Positions 1 through 12,201 are shown, counted from the first letter of the stretch. The stretch is DNA of 64,000 nucleotides from Athripsodes cinereus (GCA_947579605.1 OX388318.1:5456001-5520000); one strand, 5' to 3'. The notes: generated by a model not told the origin, from the letters alone. Numbers and translations: made by a program.

Positions 1-224
1 TTATTTTATCAACCGACAGTTCTTGGTGGTAATTCATGATAGTAATGAATGAAACACAATATTTAGTAATTCCAGTGGTGACTTAAATAAATAAAAGGTA
101 TAAATAACTTGAGTTTGTTACTGTAATCTTGCGAGATCACTATTTTGAGGGAAAATATGAATTCTATGATATAACGAACATTCCTATTTTTATTATAACA
201 CTGTATTATAAATTAATGATGCAG

Positions 225-480
225 AAAGGATGACAAAGAGGATATATATATAACTAAAGGAGGGGAAGCGGGAGCGACTAGGAACAACGCGGATTGATCA
301 CGTGGTTCAAATCCTCAAGGACAGTAATTCTCAAGGAGTAAGAGAAATCAACGTACGTGTATGAGAAATTGTATGAATGTAGAAGAAGCGAAAGAAGTAT
401 GCAAGGATAGACCTATATGGCGTTCTGTTCTCTCTGCCTACCCCACTTGGGATACTGCGTGAGGGTATAGATTATGAATG
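225..480 (+). mobile_element. 3' fragment of a non-LTR retrotransposon (degenerate copy)
   Basis: This stretch aligns base by base with the better preserved copy at 9035-9385, from the TGACAAAGAGGATATA segment through to CTACCCCACTTGGGATACTG and the GTGAGGG terminus. Small deletions and substitutions break the reading frame. It is the extreme C-terminal tail and 3' end of a LINE reverse transcriptase ORF, left by 5' truncation. Confidence 0.75.
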
Positions 481-482
481 AG

Positions 483-530
483 ATAATGTGTCATAGTATT
501 CAACAACATTTGAATACTATGACACATTAT
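483..530. repeat. Perfect 20-bp inverted repeat (hairpin)
   Basis: Bases 483-502 and 511-530 are exact reverse complements (left arm ATAATGTGTCATAGTATTCA) with an 8-base loop. It lies directly after the LINE 3' end at 480. Its function is unknown. Confidence 0.85.
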
Positions 531-1564
531 GTATAACACTATACTACAAACGTATTCTACAAACGATGTATAATGCTTTCACTCCACAAAATATTTCAGG
601 ACGTGGGTTAATGATTAACAATCCCAGATTTTTTACATGATATAAATTGAGTAGACCTGATAGGATTATTAGTATGGCAGGAGCAGATCATTTTCCATTG
701 ACCATTAATTATAACCTACTAATACGTTTGTAAAAAACTCAATGACGCTGTGAAAATTTGAAGAATCAATACAGCCATTTTAACCGTAGAACAATTTGCA
801 TGATATTCGATATCAGCCATTGTAATTTGTAATAATTATATTCAGATAACACTTTCAAATGTAACACCAAATGCAGTTAAAAAAACATAGATTTATATGT
901 ACTAAAGTACTAGATATGGTGTTTAGAACAATGAATCACAATTTTCATGTTCCTTTTTTAAATATTAGCAATTTGTAGTACTAGCAGAGAGAAGTAGCAA
1001 CTTTAGAAAAAGGATGTCAAGTATACACTGCATAAGACAACATCAATATGAATGCAATGAATTTTTTTCTATGTGTACGGATATAATATGGTTACAATGG
1101 TACAATATCGAGTCCTTTACGAAGTACTCTTTTACTCATGTGATGCATCCGTATTTCTCTCTCACTCATATATTAACAATAAGGAAGCAAGACTTTTATC
1201 AGGTGTTCACAACATTTTCCGTTGTATGTCTGCAAGTAAAGAGAGAATGTATCTAACTATTTCATACACAACCTTTTTTTTAATGACACAACAAACAAAC
1301 ATGTTATCACCAAATATTATCAAACACGCATAAAATGAAACGATAGTACAATGTTTTTTTTTTATTATTTGAAATTTGAATAAAATCTAATATTTTTCCT
1401 ACATAAATAAAACTTGTTCTGCTCCCTGCAGATTGTTTCTCGGAAAAAGTAAAAATTGACAATAATTTATTGTTTTTATCTGAATGGTCGTATAGTCAAA
1501 AGATATAACTTCATGGATATATGTATGCACTTATATGACATTGAATAAAAGAGTATATTGATCA

Positions 1565-1612
1565 GAAAAGAGCGAGAATCGAACTTGAGACACTGGATTG
1601 CTAACGGTAAAT
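1565..1612 (-). repeat. tRNA-like SINE head remnant
   Basis: On the minus strand the segment contains GTTCGATTCTC, a good match to a pol III B box (GGTTCRANNCC). It is preceded by a TTAGCAATCC segment weakly like an A box. No full cloverleaf can be drawn, so it is a SINE or tRNA-pseudogene remnant and not a tRNA gene. Confidence 0.4.
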
Positions 1613-2991
1613 ATTTTTTTGCCTTTCTTTTATATAACTAAAAACTTAAAAATGTGTGACAATATTTACTCCAAGTAATGGGCTCACCACCTGTTCTGTA
1701 TTTTGTGTGGTTTGGAAAGGGTGTTTAATTTGTTTTTTGGCGCATGATCTTCCACTTATGCTTCCAAGAGGAGCGTGGAGAGTTTTGTGATGTGGAATGA
1801 ACGTTTCGCTCTCCTTATGCCTCATTTGGGGTCTCAGGGCGACATAGTTACGCCATACTGGGAATTTAAGATACTTACAGAAAATTAAATTATAGTTGAT
1901 AAAATTCCATTGAGTTGTATACACCTGAATAGTGCATGTGTAACATGCATTTTTGTAAGGAACGCTACATCTTACTCGAACGATAGTCAATTTCGTACTG
2001 AACAAGACAAAAATGCAGGTCGGCCGATCGGCCGACCTGAGTTGGAACATCGCGGCTAAGCTACCAGCACTTCTATACGAAGTAATATAATTCTATGTAA
2101 AAAAATACATGTCTGCATGTCTTACAGACTGGGCTTCTCAAAAACGCAGCATGAGAAAGCTAGGCACATCACGTTTCCAATAAATTTCATCATCGTTCAC
2201 TCGAAAATTTTCTTGGCTATGAGTTGTATAAATATTATATCCATTCTGTAATTTGTATGCTTGTCAGATGTTATGTCGTTTTTCTATAGGCTGTTTGAAA
2301 GTCAATCAACACAATCAGTAATCAATTGTTGTACTGGTTATTAGTGTTATTTATATTTTTTCCGTTGACATTATAATCGTGAGTCCCTCATCGTGATATG
2401 GTTTTTAAGTCAACAGATCCTTTCATTTTTTATATTAATCTATGCTTCTTATTATGAGTTTTTATCTATTTATTTTTTATTACATATGAATAAAATTGTT
2501 TTCTTTTTAATTTCTGTCCAGGAAATATCCAGCGTTAATAAATTAAATTATTTTATTTATAATATTATAGAAATGAATTTATTTATTTGACAGTATTAAA
2601 AACATAACATGCCATAAAAATCCACCTAACTGGGCATAAGACCGTACCTAGCAGACCGAATCAATTTTTAACTTTGTCTCAGCTCTAAAATATTCTTTAC
2701 TTTAATTGGTAAGTTATACTTCGAATCAACAGTGGATGATAGGATACACAATTTATTGTTTAGAGAAAACTACAATAATTTTGGTTAAAGGAGTGTATAG
2801 TAACTAAGCTATAAATTTGTTACTGAAAAACTGTGGTTAAAGGTAAATACTTCACGATGTTAATGATGGCTTGAATTTAAATTTATAATAGAACGTTGAA
2901 TATAATTCAAAACATGTTTTAGCTATTTTGTTTATTTCACTTTGACATTTCTGGTACCAGAGTTTTGACTTATGATAAATTAAAGTAAACA

Positions 2992-5358
2992 ATGGCGCTT
3001 CAGGAAGTAAGTGATATCATAAATTATATTGAAAAAGAAAAAAATATAAAAATAGACGATTTACCAAATAAAGATGTGATTAAGTCTAAAATAGAAATGC
3101 ACATGGCCAACAAGAAAAACAAAATATCATTAATAAATAAGAGAAAGGAAGACATTTTACAGAACATTGAGAAAGAAAAGAAATCAATAGCTAAAAAATT
3201 CTTTGTTAATCATCCTTATAAAAGTAATTGTGAAAAACGTACATCACAAAATAATTCAATATGTTCCTTTTGTAATTACGAGAAGAGATGCGAGAATTTA
3301 CAAAAACGTTTCAAAAAATGTCAATCTACTATATCTGAAGAATTTATATCTAGAATATCTTCAGAAATTTCAACTGCGATAGAAAAAGAAGGAAAAATTA
3401 TATCTAATAATGATAAATCTGTACAAGAACTCAAAACGGAGAGTACAGAAATCTGTGGTAAAGAATTAGAATATATTAACAAATGTAGTGATTTAATCAT
3501 AAAGGCTACTCCCGATGACACAAAAAGTGAAATTATTAAGAATAAAAGCTCTGAGACAAAAAAACAAAGAAAGATCAAGAAAGTGAAAAAAGAAATATCA
3601 AAAAATGACGATAGAGTGGTGCTGGATAAACTAGAATGTAGTCATGAAAATAATTGTGATAAAGCTATTATCTTTGAAAATAGTCCAGAGCTTTCCACAG
3701 AAGTGGATGAAAAATATGTCTCGCTCAAAATAAGAATCAAATCCAAATCTAGTAAAAGAGCAAAGAAGATAAGTAATTCTGAAAAGATACCCGACAAGGA
3801 AAAAGATTACAAAAATAATTGTTCAGAAGATATGAAAATGACTTCACACAAATTACTTATTCTAAGATCCGAAGATATGGTTAACTCTGTAAATATAAGT
3901 AATAATACAATGTCTGTTGTTGATATTGATGCACGAGATATAATGGACAGTAAAAGTAAAAAGATTAAATTAATAAAGGATAAGAAAAAATCTGACATAA
4001 AAACTGACAGCCGTATCAAAAGTTCTGAGCATTTGGGAGGTCTCACAGAACCAACTCCGTGTAAGCTTGTAGATTACAGAGAAGCTTGTAAAGATATTTT
4101 AATGAAGAAAGAACGATCCTACATCCCTTTGAATTGGTGGGATGTTTTTGTTATAGATCCAGAAGACTTGGTGTTTGAAAACTTTTGCAATGATCAAATA
4201 TATAAAAGACAAGTAAGAATATTAAGCAGATGTGGGAAAATAATGACATGCCGACTTCACACTGTGCAGTTTCAAGATAAAGTGAAGATGAAAGCGGAGA
4301 AAGACACTCTCAAAGTAGATTTAAATACTGAATTCAAGATCTGTCCTGGGTTACCATTTTATTTCAATATAACATTTGCTCCAAAGAATTTTGATGAATC
4401 TTTTATAATTGAAATTCGTTTTACACTTTATGTTAATAATATTACTTATCTTGTAAATATTCCGATACAAGCTCTTATTCTAAAAGATGTGGATGTGCAA
4501 GTGTACCCACAGGTTGTAAATTTTGGCTCTATTGCCATGTGGAATATGAAAAATGAAGAAGATTATGCAAACGAGATCACCATTTCTACTTCAGCAGGGA
4601 GACAGTTGGAAGTTTATGTGCGGAAGTGTGGAGATATTCTCGATGATATTTATGTTGATGATGGTACTGAATTAACAACTCAAAGCAAATTCTCTCTTAC
4701 TTCGGAATCTACTATTCTGAGCCCACGATCCAAAATAAGGAAAAAATTGAAGAGAAATATATCTTCGAATACATATCTGCATATCTATAAACTTCTTTTA
4801 CAATATCTAGAAATCGCAACTGATTCTTTTCGATTTGATAAACATTATATACGCCTCTTACCAAATGTAGAAAAAAAAGTCAAAGTTTATTTTTCTGATG
4901 TTACGTATACAGGTTGTCACCAAATGAAATATAATTTAGATGTTTATGATTCTGGCAAATATCTTACATCAAAAAGGGTTTCATTACTCGCTAAGACATT
5001 TCAGCTTCCTGTAATAATGTCTCCTATGTCGATAGATTTTAAAGATTGTAAAAGATCGCATTCGTTTTTGAAAATTTTCAGCATAGACAACATGCACACA
5101 ATATTTTCCATGCGAGTGTATTTAAAAATGCCAAATTTCAGAAATCATTGTTTAACGGTCAATCCTAAGAAAGCTTATATAAAAGCAGGGACTAGCAAAT
5201 TATTTGAAATATGTTATTTAATTAAAAATGGGGAGAGTGAGAACTTAGAAGAGTTCACCCTTCACGGTGTGATGAAAGTTTATGTGAAAATGAATTGTAC
5301 TAAGTATGCAAAAGCTCCTCCAATATCTATTCCTATATATGCCCCGTATTTAGTCTAG
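2992..5358 (+). CDS. ASH/MSP-type Ig-like domain protein, probable ciliary/flagellar protein, intronless
   Basis: Single open frame of 788 codons with an ATG in good context (AACAATGG) and a stop directly upstream in frame. Residues 1 to about 345 are lysine-, glutamate- and serine-rich and probably disordered or coiled, with a short cysteine cluster (CSFCNYEKRC) near residue 90. From about residue 375 the protein becomes a series of beta-rich segments of the pattern (D/Y)P-x(4)-F followed by hydrophobic strands: DPEDLVF near 387, YPQVVNFGS near 503 and SPMSIDF near 676. That pattern is typical of ASH/MSP Ig-like domains in axonemal and centrosomal proteins such as the CFAP and HYDIN-related families. 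I cannot name the orthologue. AATAAATAAA about 75 bases after the stop is a likely polyadenylation signal. The absence of introns, where every neighbour is intron-rich, suggests a retrogene or a testis-type gene; that is inference. Confidence 0.75.
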   Translation: MALQEVSDIINYIEKEKNIKIDDLPNKDVIKSKIEMHMANKKNKISLINKRKEDILQNIEKEKKSIAKKFFVNHPYKSNCEKRTSQNNSICSFCNYEKRCENLQKRFKKCQSTISEEFISRISSEISTAIEKEGKIISNNDKSVQELKTESTEICGKELEYINKCSDLIIKATPDDTKSEIIKNKSSETKKQRKIKKVKKEISKNDDRVVLDKLECSHENNCDKAIIFENSPELSTEVDEKYVSLKIRIKSKSSKRAKKISNSEKIPDKEKDYKNNCSEDMKMTSHKLLILRSEDMVNSVNISNNTMSVVDIDARDIMDSKSKKIKLIKDKKKSDIKTDSRIKSSEHLGGLTEPTPCKLVDYREACKDILMKKERSYIPLNWWDVFVIDPEDLVFENFCNDQIYKRQVRILSRCGKIMTCRLHTVQFQDKVKMKAEKDTLKVDLNTEFKICPGLPFYFNITFAPKNFDESFIIEIRFTLYVNNITYLVNIPIQALILKDVDVQVYPQVVNFGSIAMWNMKNEEDYANEITISTSAGRQLEVYVRKCGDILDDIYVDDGTELTTQSKFSLTSESTILSPRSKIRKKLKRNISSNTYLHIYKLLLQYLEIATDSFRFDKHYIRLLPNVEKKVKVYFSDVTYTGCHQMKYNLDVYDSGKYLTSKRVSLLAKTFQLPVIMSPMSIDFKDCKRSHSFLKIFSIDNMHTIFSMRVYLKMPNFRNHCLTVNPKKAYIKAGTSKLFEICYLIKNGESENLEEFTLHGVMKVYVKMNCTKYAKAPPISIPIYAPYLV

Positions 5359-5723
5359 TGGAATGTGAACTCATATTATATTGTCCATTGTCTTGTCTTG
5401 TGCTTGGTATCAGTGTTGTAAATTTTAATCAATAAATAAATATCTACTATTTTTTTTAACTAGTAATTATGGTTTTTCCTTTCCATAATCAACCCTCGTA
5501 AAGCAATAAATATATTCAAATTAGACAATACTTACTTGTGTTGGATAATTTGATTTGCAGATTTTCAACTCGTTTCCTTATTTAATCATAAAGAACTACT
5601 TCTCTGTGTATATCACAGCATTAATGACACCCTGTTTATTGCAAAGTATTACTATGATGTCTTGGCTTCACAACGACTGATAACATCAAAAATTATTGTG
5701 CTTTTTTTAATTTCAGGGAAAAA

Positions 5724-8700
5724 ATGGAAATAAGATTACGTCCAGTGTCGTTAATTTTAATAATTTCACTATGGACTGATCAAATAAATTGTTTCGATTA
5801 TGTAAAAACTATAAGTGAAAACAATAGAATTGAACTAAATAAAAACATTCTTACCAAAGATTTAAATAATAATTATAAAAGACAAGAAAGCCAAAGTTCA
5901 AAATTTGAAAATGATGAAGAAAGTGTGAGGGGAGTTGGAGATGATGCCTCAAACATCCCACATTCGAGACAAAAGAGACTTCTGTGGATCACCAATGATG
6001 GAAGATTGGCTTTACCTCCAGGAACCAGTATGGTCATCTCTCCAACTTTGTCCTTACCACTAATAAGGCATCCATTGGATGGTTTCTTTTCCAATATCTC
6101 CATTTCATTACCGCTTACAGGTGAGATTACAATAAAGAATTTTCTTAGAAATTTTATCATTTCGCTGTAGCAAAAAAATTGGTTACATAAGTTTGGGACT
6201 AGCTCGATCTGTGTGAAATGTCTATGTATGTTATGTTATGTTATAAAGTGTAAAGCAAATTCTTAGGTAATTTGGTGAAAACACGTTATATTTTTATTTC
6301 TAACGTGGATCTATTCTACAATAATTATTGTACAGTGTTTTGAAAAACTCTGGCACAACAATGAGTAAGTTAATGTACGATAAAAAATGACAAAAATCAA
6401 AATAATTAAGGATTTCCTACTCCAATATACCATATGCATCAGCTATTTGTAAGTTGTAACATATCTGAGTCCAATAAAAAAAAACACTTTTTAATAGAGG
6501 AATATAAAATTAGGAGCGGATTTTATCAACGTGTGGTAGCAACATGCCTTTAAAATATAGTTTATTAATATTATACATTATAATTTCTATTATTATGTTA
6601 TTTTCAGAAATAAACATTGAACATAAACTTGAATTCAAGCGTTGAGTATTTTCAATAAATTATTTTTGTTATGTGTTGTAGAAATTGTTTCATAACATGA
6701 AAAGTAGCAATTGTTTTTGTTTAGAGTGTCGTTTGTTTAATTCAATTAGGTAGATTTATATTATGATTGTTTAATCCTAGTTTTAGTGTGTGTGTGTGTG
6801 TATTTTTTTATTTTTTAATAACGAAATTATTTATTTCAGAGTTGCTTTTGATTAATTTTTTGCATTATGTAGTCGTAAGATTTTACAAGTTTTTTTTTTT
6901 ACAATATGAACACTATTAGTTATGTGCACATATGTTTGAAGTTTTATTCAGGTTTTTGTTTTTGTTTTTTGTTTATTTGTTTGTTTAATCTTTATTAAGT
7001 TAGAGTTCATAATTTTATGAGACTCTAATATAAACCTTTTTTTTTAATTACATTTATATAAATCTATTACATTATATTACACTACATATAGAAAACCTAG
7101 ATGATTCTTCCTGTATGTGCACTGACATAATTATATTGTTGTGACTAAGATAATTAATTGTTATTTATTTAAGTAGTTTTGTTATAAACTTTTTTGTGCT
7201 TGTGTGTGTCAAACATATATTTTTACTGAAATTTAAAGTGAAACGAACAATCGCCATTGAGTTATGTTTTCAAAAACTTTGTCAATACGAGAATGATGAA
7301 AAAATTATGGTTGTTTCCGATTGCTTTGTTCGTTTCACTTTATGTGCAGAGCCAATTGAGTAATATTGTTTTATAATTAATATAGCTCTCATTGTTATTT
7401 TTGACAATCTGTTAGATAGTATATGTTTGTACGTTGATTGTAAATATTTGTGAGTTTCTTAAGGTTTTTTAAAAAGTGTAGTTTTTTAACACAAATAATA
7501 AAACATGGCCTAAACAAAATATATAAAATATTGCAGTGGATTTCGATAAACTTGGACTAACAGACAATGAGAATCCATTTGGAGACCTCCCTCCTGTATT
7601 CGGCCGATCGTTTGGCAGATCCATAGGACAAATGACAGCTGATTTTATAGGAAAATTTATCTTCAGAAGAAGAGGGAAAAGGGATGTTGAAGACATGCCT
7701 AAGGAATATGTACAGAAAGCTATGGATGTTCTTCACGGTGGAGAAAGGTAAATTAAGGTTTATTTAAAACATTTTACCTATTTCTTCATGTCATTGTAAA
7801 TGAAACAATAATTTGTAGCATAGAATTTGATAAAGATATGTCAAAACTTAGATAACTGAAATATAAGTTTTTAGTAAAATTCTACAAGTTATTGTTTCAC
7901 TTACAATTAATATGGAGTTTTACAAAATACACATAAATAAGATACAATAACATATCTTCACGTCAAGTTTTAAGTAGTGAAGGTAAAACAGACATCATAA
8001 AACCCATCCTTACACAATTGGTCATATAAAGGACAGTTATAATATGACTCATACAGATAACAGTCTGCGAGTTTGTTACATGCAGTTAGTCCGCTGACTA
8101 CCCCAATTTTTTTATGTGGTTGGTTGATATAGCTTTACAAATATTATGATTTCTCTATTAGTCAATTCCAATATTCTATATACCCATTAATGTCAGCAAA
8201 ATTCCTACATGTTATACATAAGATTTTAACTAGTATTAAAAGTGGATAGGCAGATTTTATTAGAACCGACCGTAAATCATCCACTACAACTTCTATAACA
8301 CGATACTTAGACAGTCATATTTCCTTGTAACCATTTCTGTTATAGGTTATAAGTCTTTCGAAAGAAAAAGTTCACCCACATTATATTTCATTGAATACAT
8401 CATACTACTTTGTTTTTAGGGCATTACTTTTCGGAGCTGTTGAGGATCTTCTGGCTAACTTTGGCATTGAGGGTAAGCCATGTCTTTTGAGAGCCATATG
8501 CGAAGTACACGCACACCCGCTCACCAATTTTGGACTATTGGGAGAAATGGTCAAATTATTTTTAACGTACGTATAATGCACAAATTAATTAATTACCTAT
8601 GAACAAACAAATAATTATTTTGTCACGTCGTTTATTGACAAATCTTGTTGATGAAACAAATTGCTTGTTTTGTAATTTATTCGGAGTAAGATATATTTCT

Positions 8701-9791
8701 TTGCCTTTGTATACCTAGTGCCAGCAAATCTCCATACAGTCATCTGTTAGAAGAGTATGTGGAAGCTGAAAAGGCAGGCGTTGGTGGAGAAGATGGACCA
8801 GGGGAATGTTGGCCATATTTCAAGAACTGCTCTAAATCATTATTCATCCCAAAGAAAAACAAATATACGTAAGTCAATGCTGGCTGGATACGCAGAGTCA
8901 TTTATTTAGTTTCATTTAAAAACGTAAAATTAATAAAAAGTTACGTTTCCCAACGTCTAAGGTGGTAGTTATAATCATTAGAATTACTACTTCATGATGA
9001 GAAAATATTAATTCAACAATGAAAAAATCAAGCTTATTACGTGTTGCAAGAGGAGTGTTGTGAATAGAATGCGTGTAAATAAACTGGGATGGTTTGGTCA
9101 TGTGGAACGAATGGAAAGAATGACAAAGAGGATATACTTGTCTGAAAGGAGAGGTGTGAGGAAGCGTGGGCGTCCGAGAATTACATGGCTTGATCATATA
9201 GATCAAATTCTCAAGGACAGCCGTGTTTTGAGTAAGAGAAACCGACGTTCGTGCATAAGAAATTGTATGACTGTAGAAGAAGCGAAAGAAGTATGTAAGG
9301 ACAGATCTACGAGTATATGGCGTTCCGTTCTCTCTGCCTACCCCACTTGGGATACGGCGTGAGGGAATAGATAGATATAATAAAATATTAGTTAGTGCCT
9401 TTCTATCTTTCAATCAAATAAGATGTTAATATAGCGTGTAACTAAGTAAAATAATTTATTTCAGAATCAAATCAACAATTTTCTTAAATGATTTTTTTTT
9501 TTTTTTTTATAAAAGATATATCTGGGTTTTTGTTATAAACCCAAATACAACCTTATACACCTTTCACAGTAAGCTACTAAAAGCTTGTGTCGTGAAAGGG
9601 GAGTTTGCCGGCACCTGGTATCGAACCACGGACCCCATGTTCACGAGGCCGAGACTCTACCTCCAGGCTACCGACGAACTCTTTTATTTATTATATTATA
9701 TTTTTTGATATTTAATTTCAGGGTTGACGCTGAAAAAGAACATCAAGAGGAAGATAAACTTTTAGACAATGTCGATGACTTACATGAATAA
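5724..9791 (+). CDS. DM4/12 family secreted protein, five coding exons
   Basis: Coding exons: 5724-6120, 7537-7747, 8420-8566, 8719-8868 and 9722-9791. All introns are GT-AG and phases join, giving 324 residues. An acceptor (TTTCAG) 7 bases before the ATG implies a non-coding upstream exon. The N-terminus is a signal peptide (about residues 1-23). A furin-like RQKR at 82-85 precedes the family signature LLWITNDGRLALPPGTS. Later come DFDKLGLTDNENPFG, CLLRAICEVHAHP, the GLLGEM helix and CWPYFKNC. These are the conserved blocks and cysteines of the insect DM4/12 family (Pfam PF07841), whose biochemical role is unknown. The C-terminus is acidic (EKEHQEEDKLLDNVDDLHE). Introns carry repeats: a LINE 3' end in intron 1, and a LINE fragment and a SINE in intron 4. 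Alternative uses of the terminal exon cannot be excluded. Confidence 0.88.
6192..6246 (+). mobile_element. LINE/SINE 3' end with (ATGTT)n tail
   Basis: TTTGGGACTAGCTCGATCTG and its continuation recur at 13400-13460 almost unchanged and then run into a short microsatellite tail, (ATGTT)n here and (ATGTA)n there. A conserved 3' terminus followed by a variable microsatellite is the signature of a retroposon 3' end. It lies in intron 1 of the DM4/12 gene. Confidence 0.7.
9035..9385 (+). pseudogene. 5'-truncated non-LTR retrotransposon, C-terminal tail of the RT ORF
   Basis: In intron 4 of the DM4/12 gene, bases 9060-9362 stay open and encode LGWFGHVERM, RGRPRITWLDHI, NRRSCIRNCM, EEAKEVCKDR and SAYPTWDTA. 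This is the familiar C-terminal tail after the reverse transcriptase domain of insect LINEs. The catalytic domains are missing. The copy ends with GGCGTGAGGGAATAGATAGATA, the family 3' terminus also seen at 16719, 28386, 34662, 35022 and 11421. It is a dead 5'-truncated insertion and not a host exon: the DM4/12 reading frame passes over it by splicing. Confidence 0.8.
9491..9681 (-). mobile_element. tRNA-derived SINE, family A (minus orientation)
   Basis: Read on the minus strand it begins with a tRNA-like head (GTAGCCTGGAGGTAGAGTCT as A-box region and GGTTCGATACC as a perfect B box). The body follows with CACGACACAAGCTTTTAGTA, and it ends in TTTGGGTTTATAACAAAAACC and a poly-A (poly-T at 9491-9509). 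A plus-strand copy lies at 24209-24396 and a diverged one around 18240-18620. It sits in the last intron of the DM4/12 gene. Confidence 0.85.
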
Positions 9792-11032
9792 ATATTAAAA
9801 AATTACACATATATTATATTATTGGTAAACAAGGAAATAATAATATAATAACCTTTTACCTGGAGGATGTATAAATTATTGAAATGATTGCATCGTGTAA
9901 AATCAGAGAATGCTGGACATAGTATTGTGATATATTGACGCAAAACTACATTTACACCACATTTATTATGAAAACGCTATGTTTTTTAGTAGTAAGTACA
10001 AGTAATGAAATTATTTTACGTAATTTTTCAATGTTCGTTACAAAGCAAATCATGCAATTATTACTGCATGTAAAGATATTGTAATTGACGTTGAAATTAA
10101 TATGTTTATCAGTTACTCGTACTGGAGTATTTGCAATCAAAGTTGAAAATGTGGACGGGGCCGTCTTTTAGCATTCTGAAGCCCCTGGGCACAGTAGCGG
10201 TACGGGGCCCCGGACGACACAGTTAATTATAATAAAGCAGCGCGATATAGAATCGCGAGGCTGAGGACATCTCGAATAATTTGAAATATAGGAATTTGAA
10301 ATGTTTGACGTTCTCCTCGGTTTTGTTAAGAATGTACTCGTATTTACAGAAGAAATATTTTGTCGCAGTTTTCCAAATTCGTAATTTAGCTTTTTCTCTA
10401 AGTTTCTACCCCCCACCACACCCGATCACCAAATTTTCAATTTGATATACTACACCTCTCTTCTTAAGTTATATGATAGAGAATGCTTGTAAATCTCATG
10501 TGTTAAAGAATATTTTGGAACATTTCGGGCTGAAAACCGAATAAAATGAACTTTTTTTTTGTCTAAGCAAATATGTCAGCATTTCGGGATTCCGTGCACC
10601 CTAATGGTAAAGACGGAACCGTTGTAGATGGAAATTGAAAGATGTGTTGTATTTTTTTTATAGTAGTTATACAAATTTGTATTCTAGTCTTTTATATATT
10701 ATTGTATTAAATATGAAGTGTATTTGATGGTCACTATTATAATATGAAACAAAATGTTTATAATATTGAGTTCTATTTATTTATTGTTGTTGCTTATCAA
10801 AATCAATTATTTATTCATTTAATTAAAATAACTATAGATAAATATTAATATTATAAGTAATGTTAGTATTCTATATAATAGAAATATGTACAAGTCATGA
10901 AATGGCTATTTACTATGATTTTTGTGTCATATTATTTTTACCAGAAAATAAGTGATAGTTTTAGTGTTAGTCAAATAGATTGATTGAATAATATTCAAGA
11001 GTTTTTGTGTTTACACTGTGGAAAACCATTTT

Positions 11033-11310
11033 TAATTTTATTGAATAAAATATAAAAAATATATTATTGAGCACTGTTTAATCTCCACTTTGTTAGGTTA
11101 GTTACTGAACGTTTTCGCCTATACTTGTAGGCATCTTCAGGGAAACTGAAATCTAAAAAATTGTGAGAGATATTGTTCAAGTGGTGAGAAGGGTACAGCT
11201 ACCCTCCCAGGAGCAAAAGGAAGTACACAGGTAGTGGGAGGGGTAACCTAACAAAGTGGAGATTAAAGAGTGCTCAATTATATATTTTTATATTTTATTT
11301 AATAAAATTA
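11033..11310. mobile_element. MITE-like inverted-repeat element
   Basis: The ends are about 65 bases of imperfect inverted repeat: TAATTTTATTGAATAAAAT at the left pairs with ATTTTATTTAATAAAATTA at the right, and the pairing extends through TTTAATCTCCACTTTGTTAG. A GAAAACCA direct repeat at 11021-11028 and 11325-11332 may be an 8-bp target-site duplication. The core contains a hairpin motif shared with the element at 18255-18483. There is no coding capacity. Confidence 0.75.
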
Positions 11311-11420
11311 GATTAATTTAGTTTGAAAACCACCAAAATATTTTTTTTTATTCATATACCTACTTATATTTTTTCCAACATCTTCAAAACATCAAATCGG
11401 TGTTCTTACTTTAATTAATC

Positions 11421-11470
11421 ATACTATCACGCATTATCACCAAAGTAAGGTAGCCAGCAGACCATTCACA
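11421..11470 (-). mobile_element. LINE 3'-end fragment
   Basis: CTATCACGCATTATCACC followed by AAGTAAGGTAGCCAGCAGAC is a diverged minus-strand copy of the 3' terminus of the LINE at 9035-9385 (plus-strand form: CTACCCCACTTGGGATACGG). Confidence 0.45.
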
Positions 11471-12134
11471 AGTAATAAACATGCAAGCTGTTATCTATGC
11501 GCAAACAAAAATATTCAGTATAAGTGGTATGCCTCATCGCTTAATTTCAGAGACCTTTTTTGCCGCGTGCTCCGTGGCTTCCTATTCTTAGATATCTATA
11601 ATGTATTCTTTCTGTAATATACCTAACGTAAAACAATAGGTGCATATTCTTCAAATAAATTAATTATTTATTGAATGGGATGCGTTACGCACCTCAACCT
11701 ATAAGATATATTGTACTCCTTCTGTTTTTCTCATGTTACAAGTTAAAGCAAACCTCTAGTTCCAGACATCCTATGAACCTTAGAACCTTTAGGGAATCAA
11801 AAGTGTTGAAAGATTCCACTTTTAATTACTAGTGCCTGCCTAGGTTTTTGATTCTTGAAAATTTCACGACGTTGTAATCTGCTAAGACGTGCCGAGGAGT
11901 CTGGGCTTTCTTCTCATAATATCTGCAGGTACCTTCAAGTCCCAGTTTGCGTAAGTGCTCCTTGAGTTTACAGTGACCCTCTAAGAAGCCTGTTATTGCT
12001 TTGAGACTTGGTATACTTACATTAGTTAATATAATTATATCAAATAGGTTTTCTTATAGTTTCAGACGTACTGAATTACAATTTCTTAGTTAATTTAATA
12101 AAGATCACAATGTATTATCTAGAATGGATACCAT

Positions 12135-12138
12135 AAAT

Positions 12139-12201
<63 letters not shown>

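Larger units (their letters stand above)
1..2991. other. Intergenic region left of the ASH-domain gene
   Basis: I see no convincing gene here. It is AT-rich DNA holding a LINE 3' fragment (225-480), a perfect 20-bp hairpin (483-530), a tRNA-like SINE head (about 1565-1612) and a 24-bp GC palindrome (2016-2039). A 134-codon open frame on the minus strand (1646-2050) resembles no family I recognise and has no splice or start support. I do not call it a gene. Confidence 0.6.

Noticed and set aside
1646..2050. 134-codon minus-strand open frame
   Set aside because: No recognisable domain, no signal or splice support, and it ends in the GC palindrome. Chance cannot be excluded at this length.
9060..9362. 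100-codon open frame inside the DM4/12 gene as a possible host exon
   Set aside because: Its protein is the C-terminal tail of a LINE RT. It is repeated at 225-480, and the host splice phases skip it.
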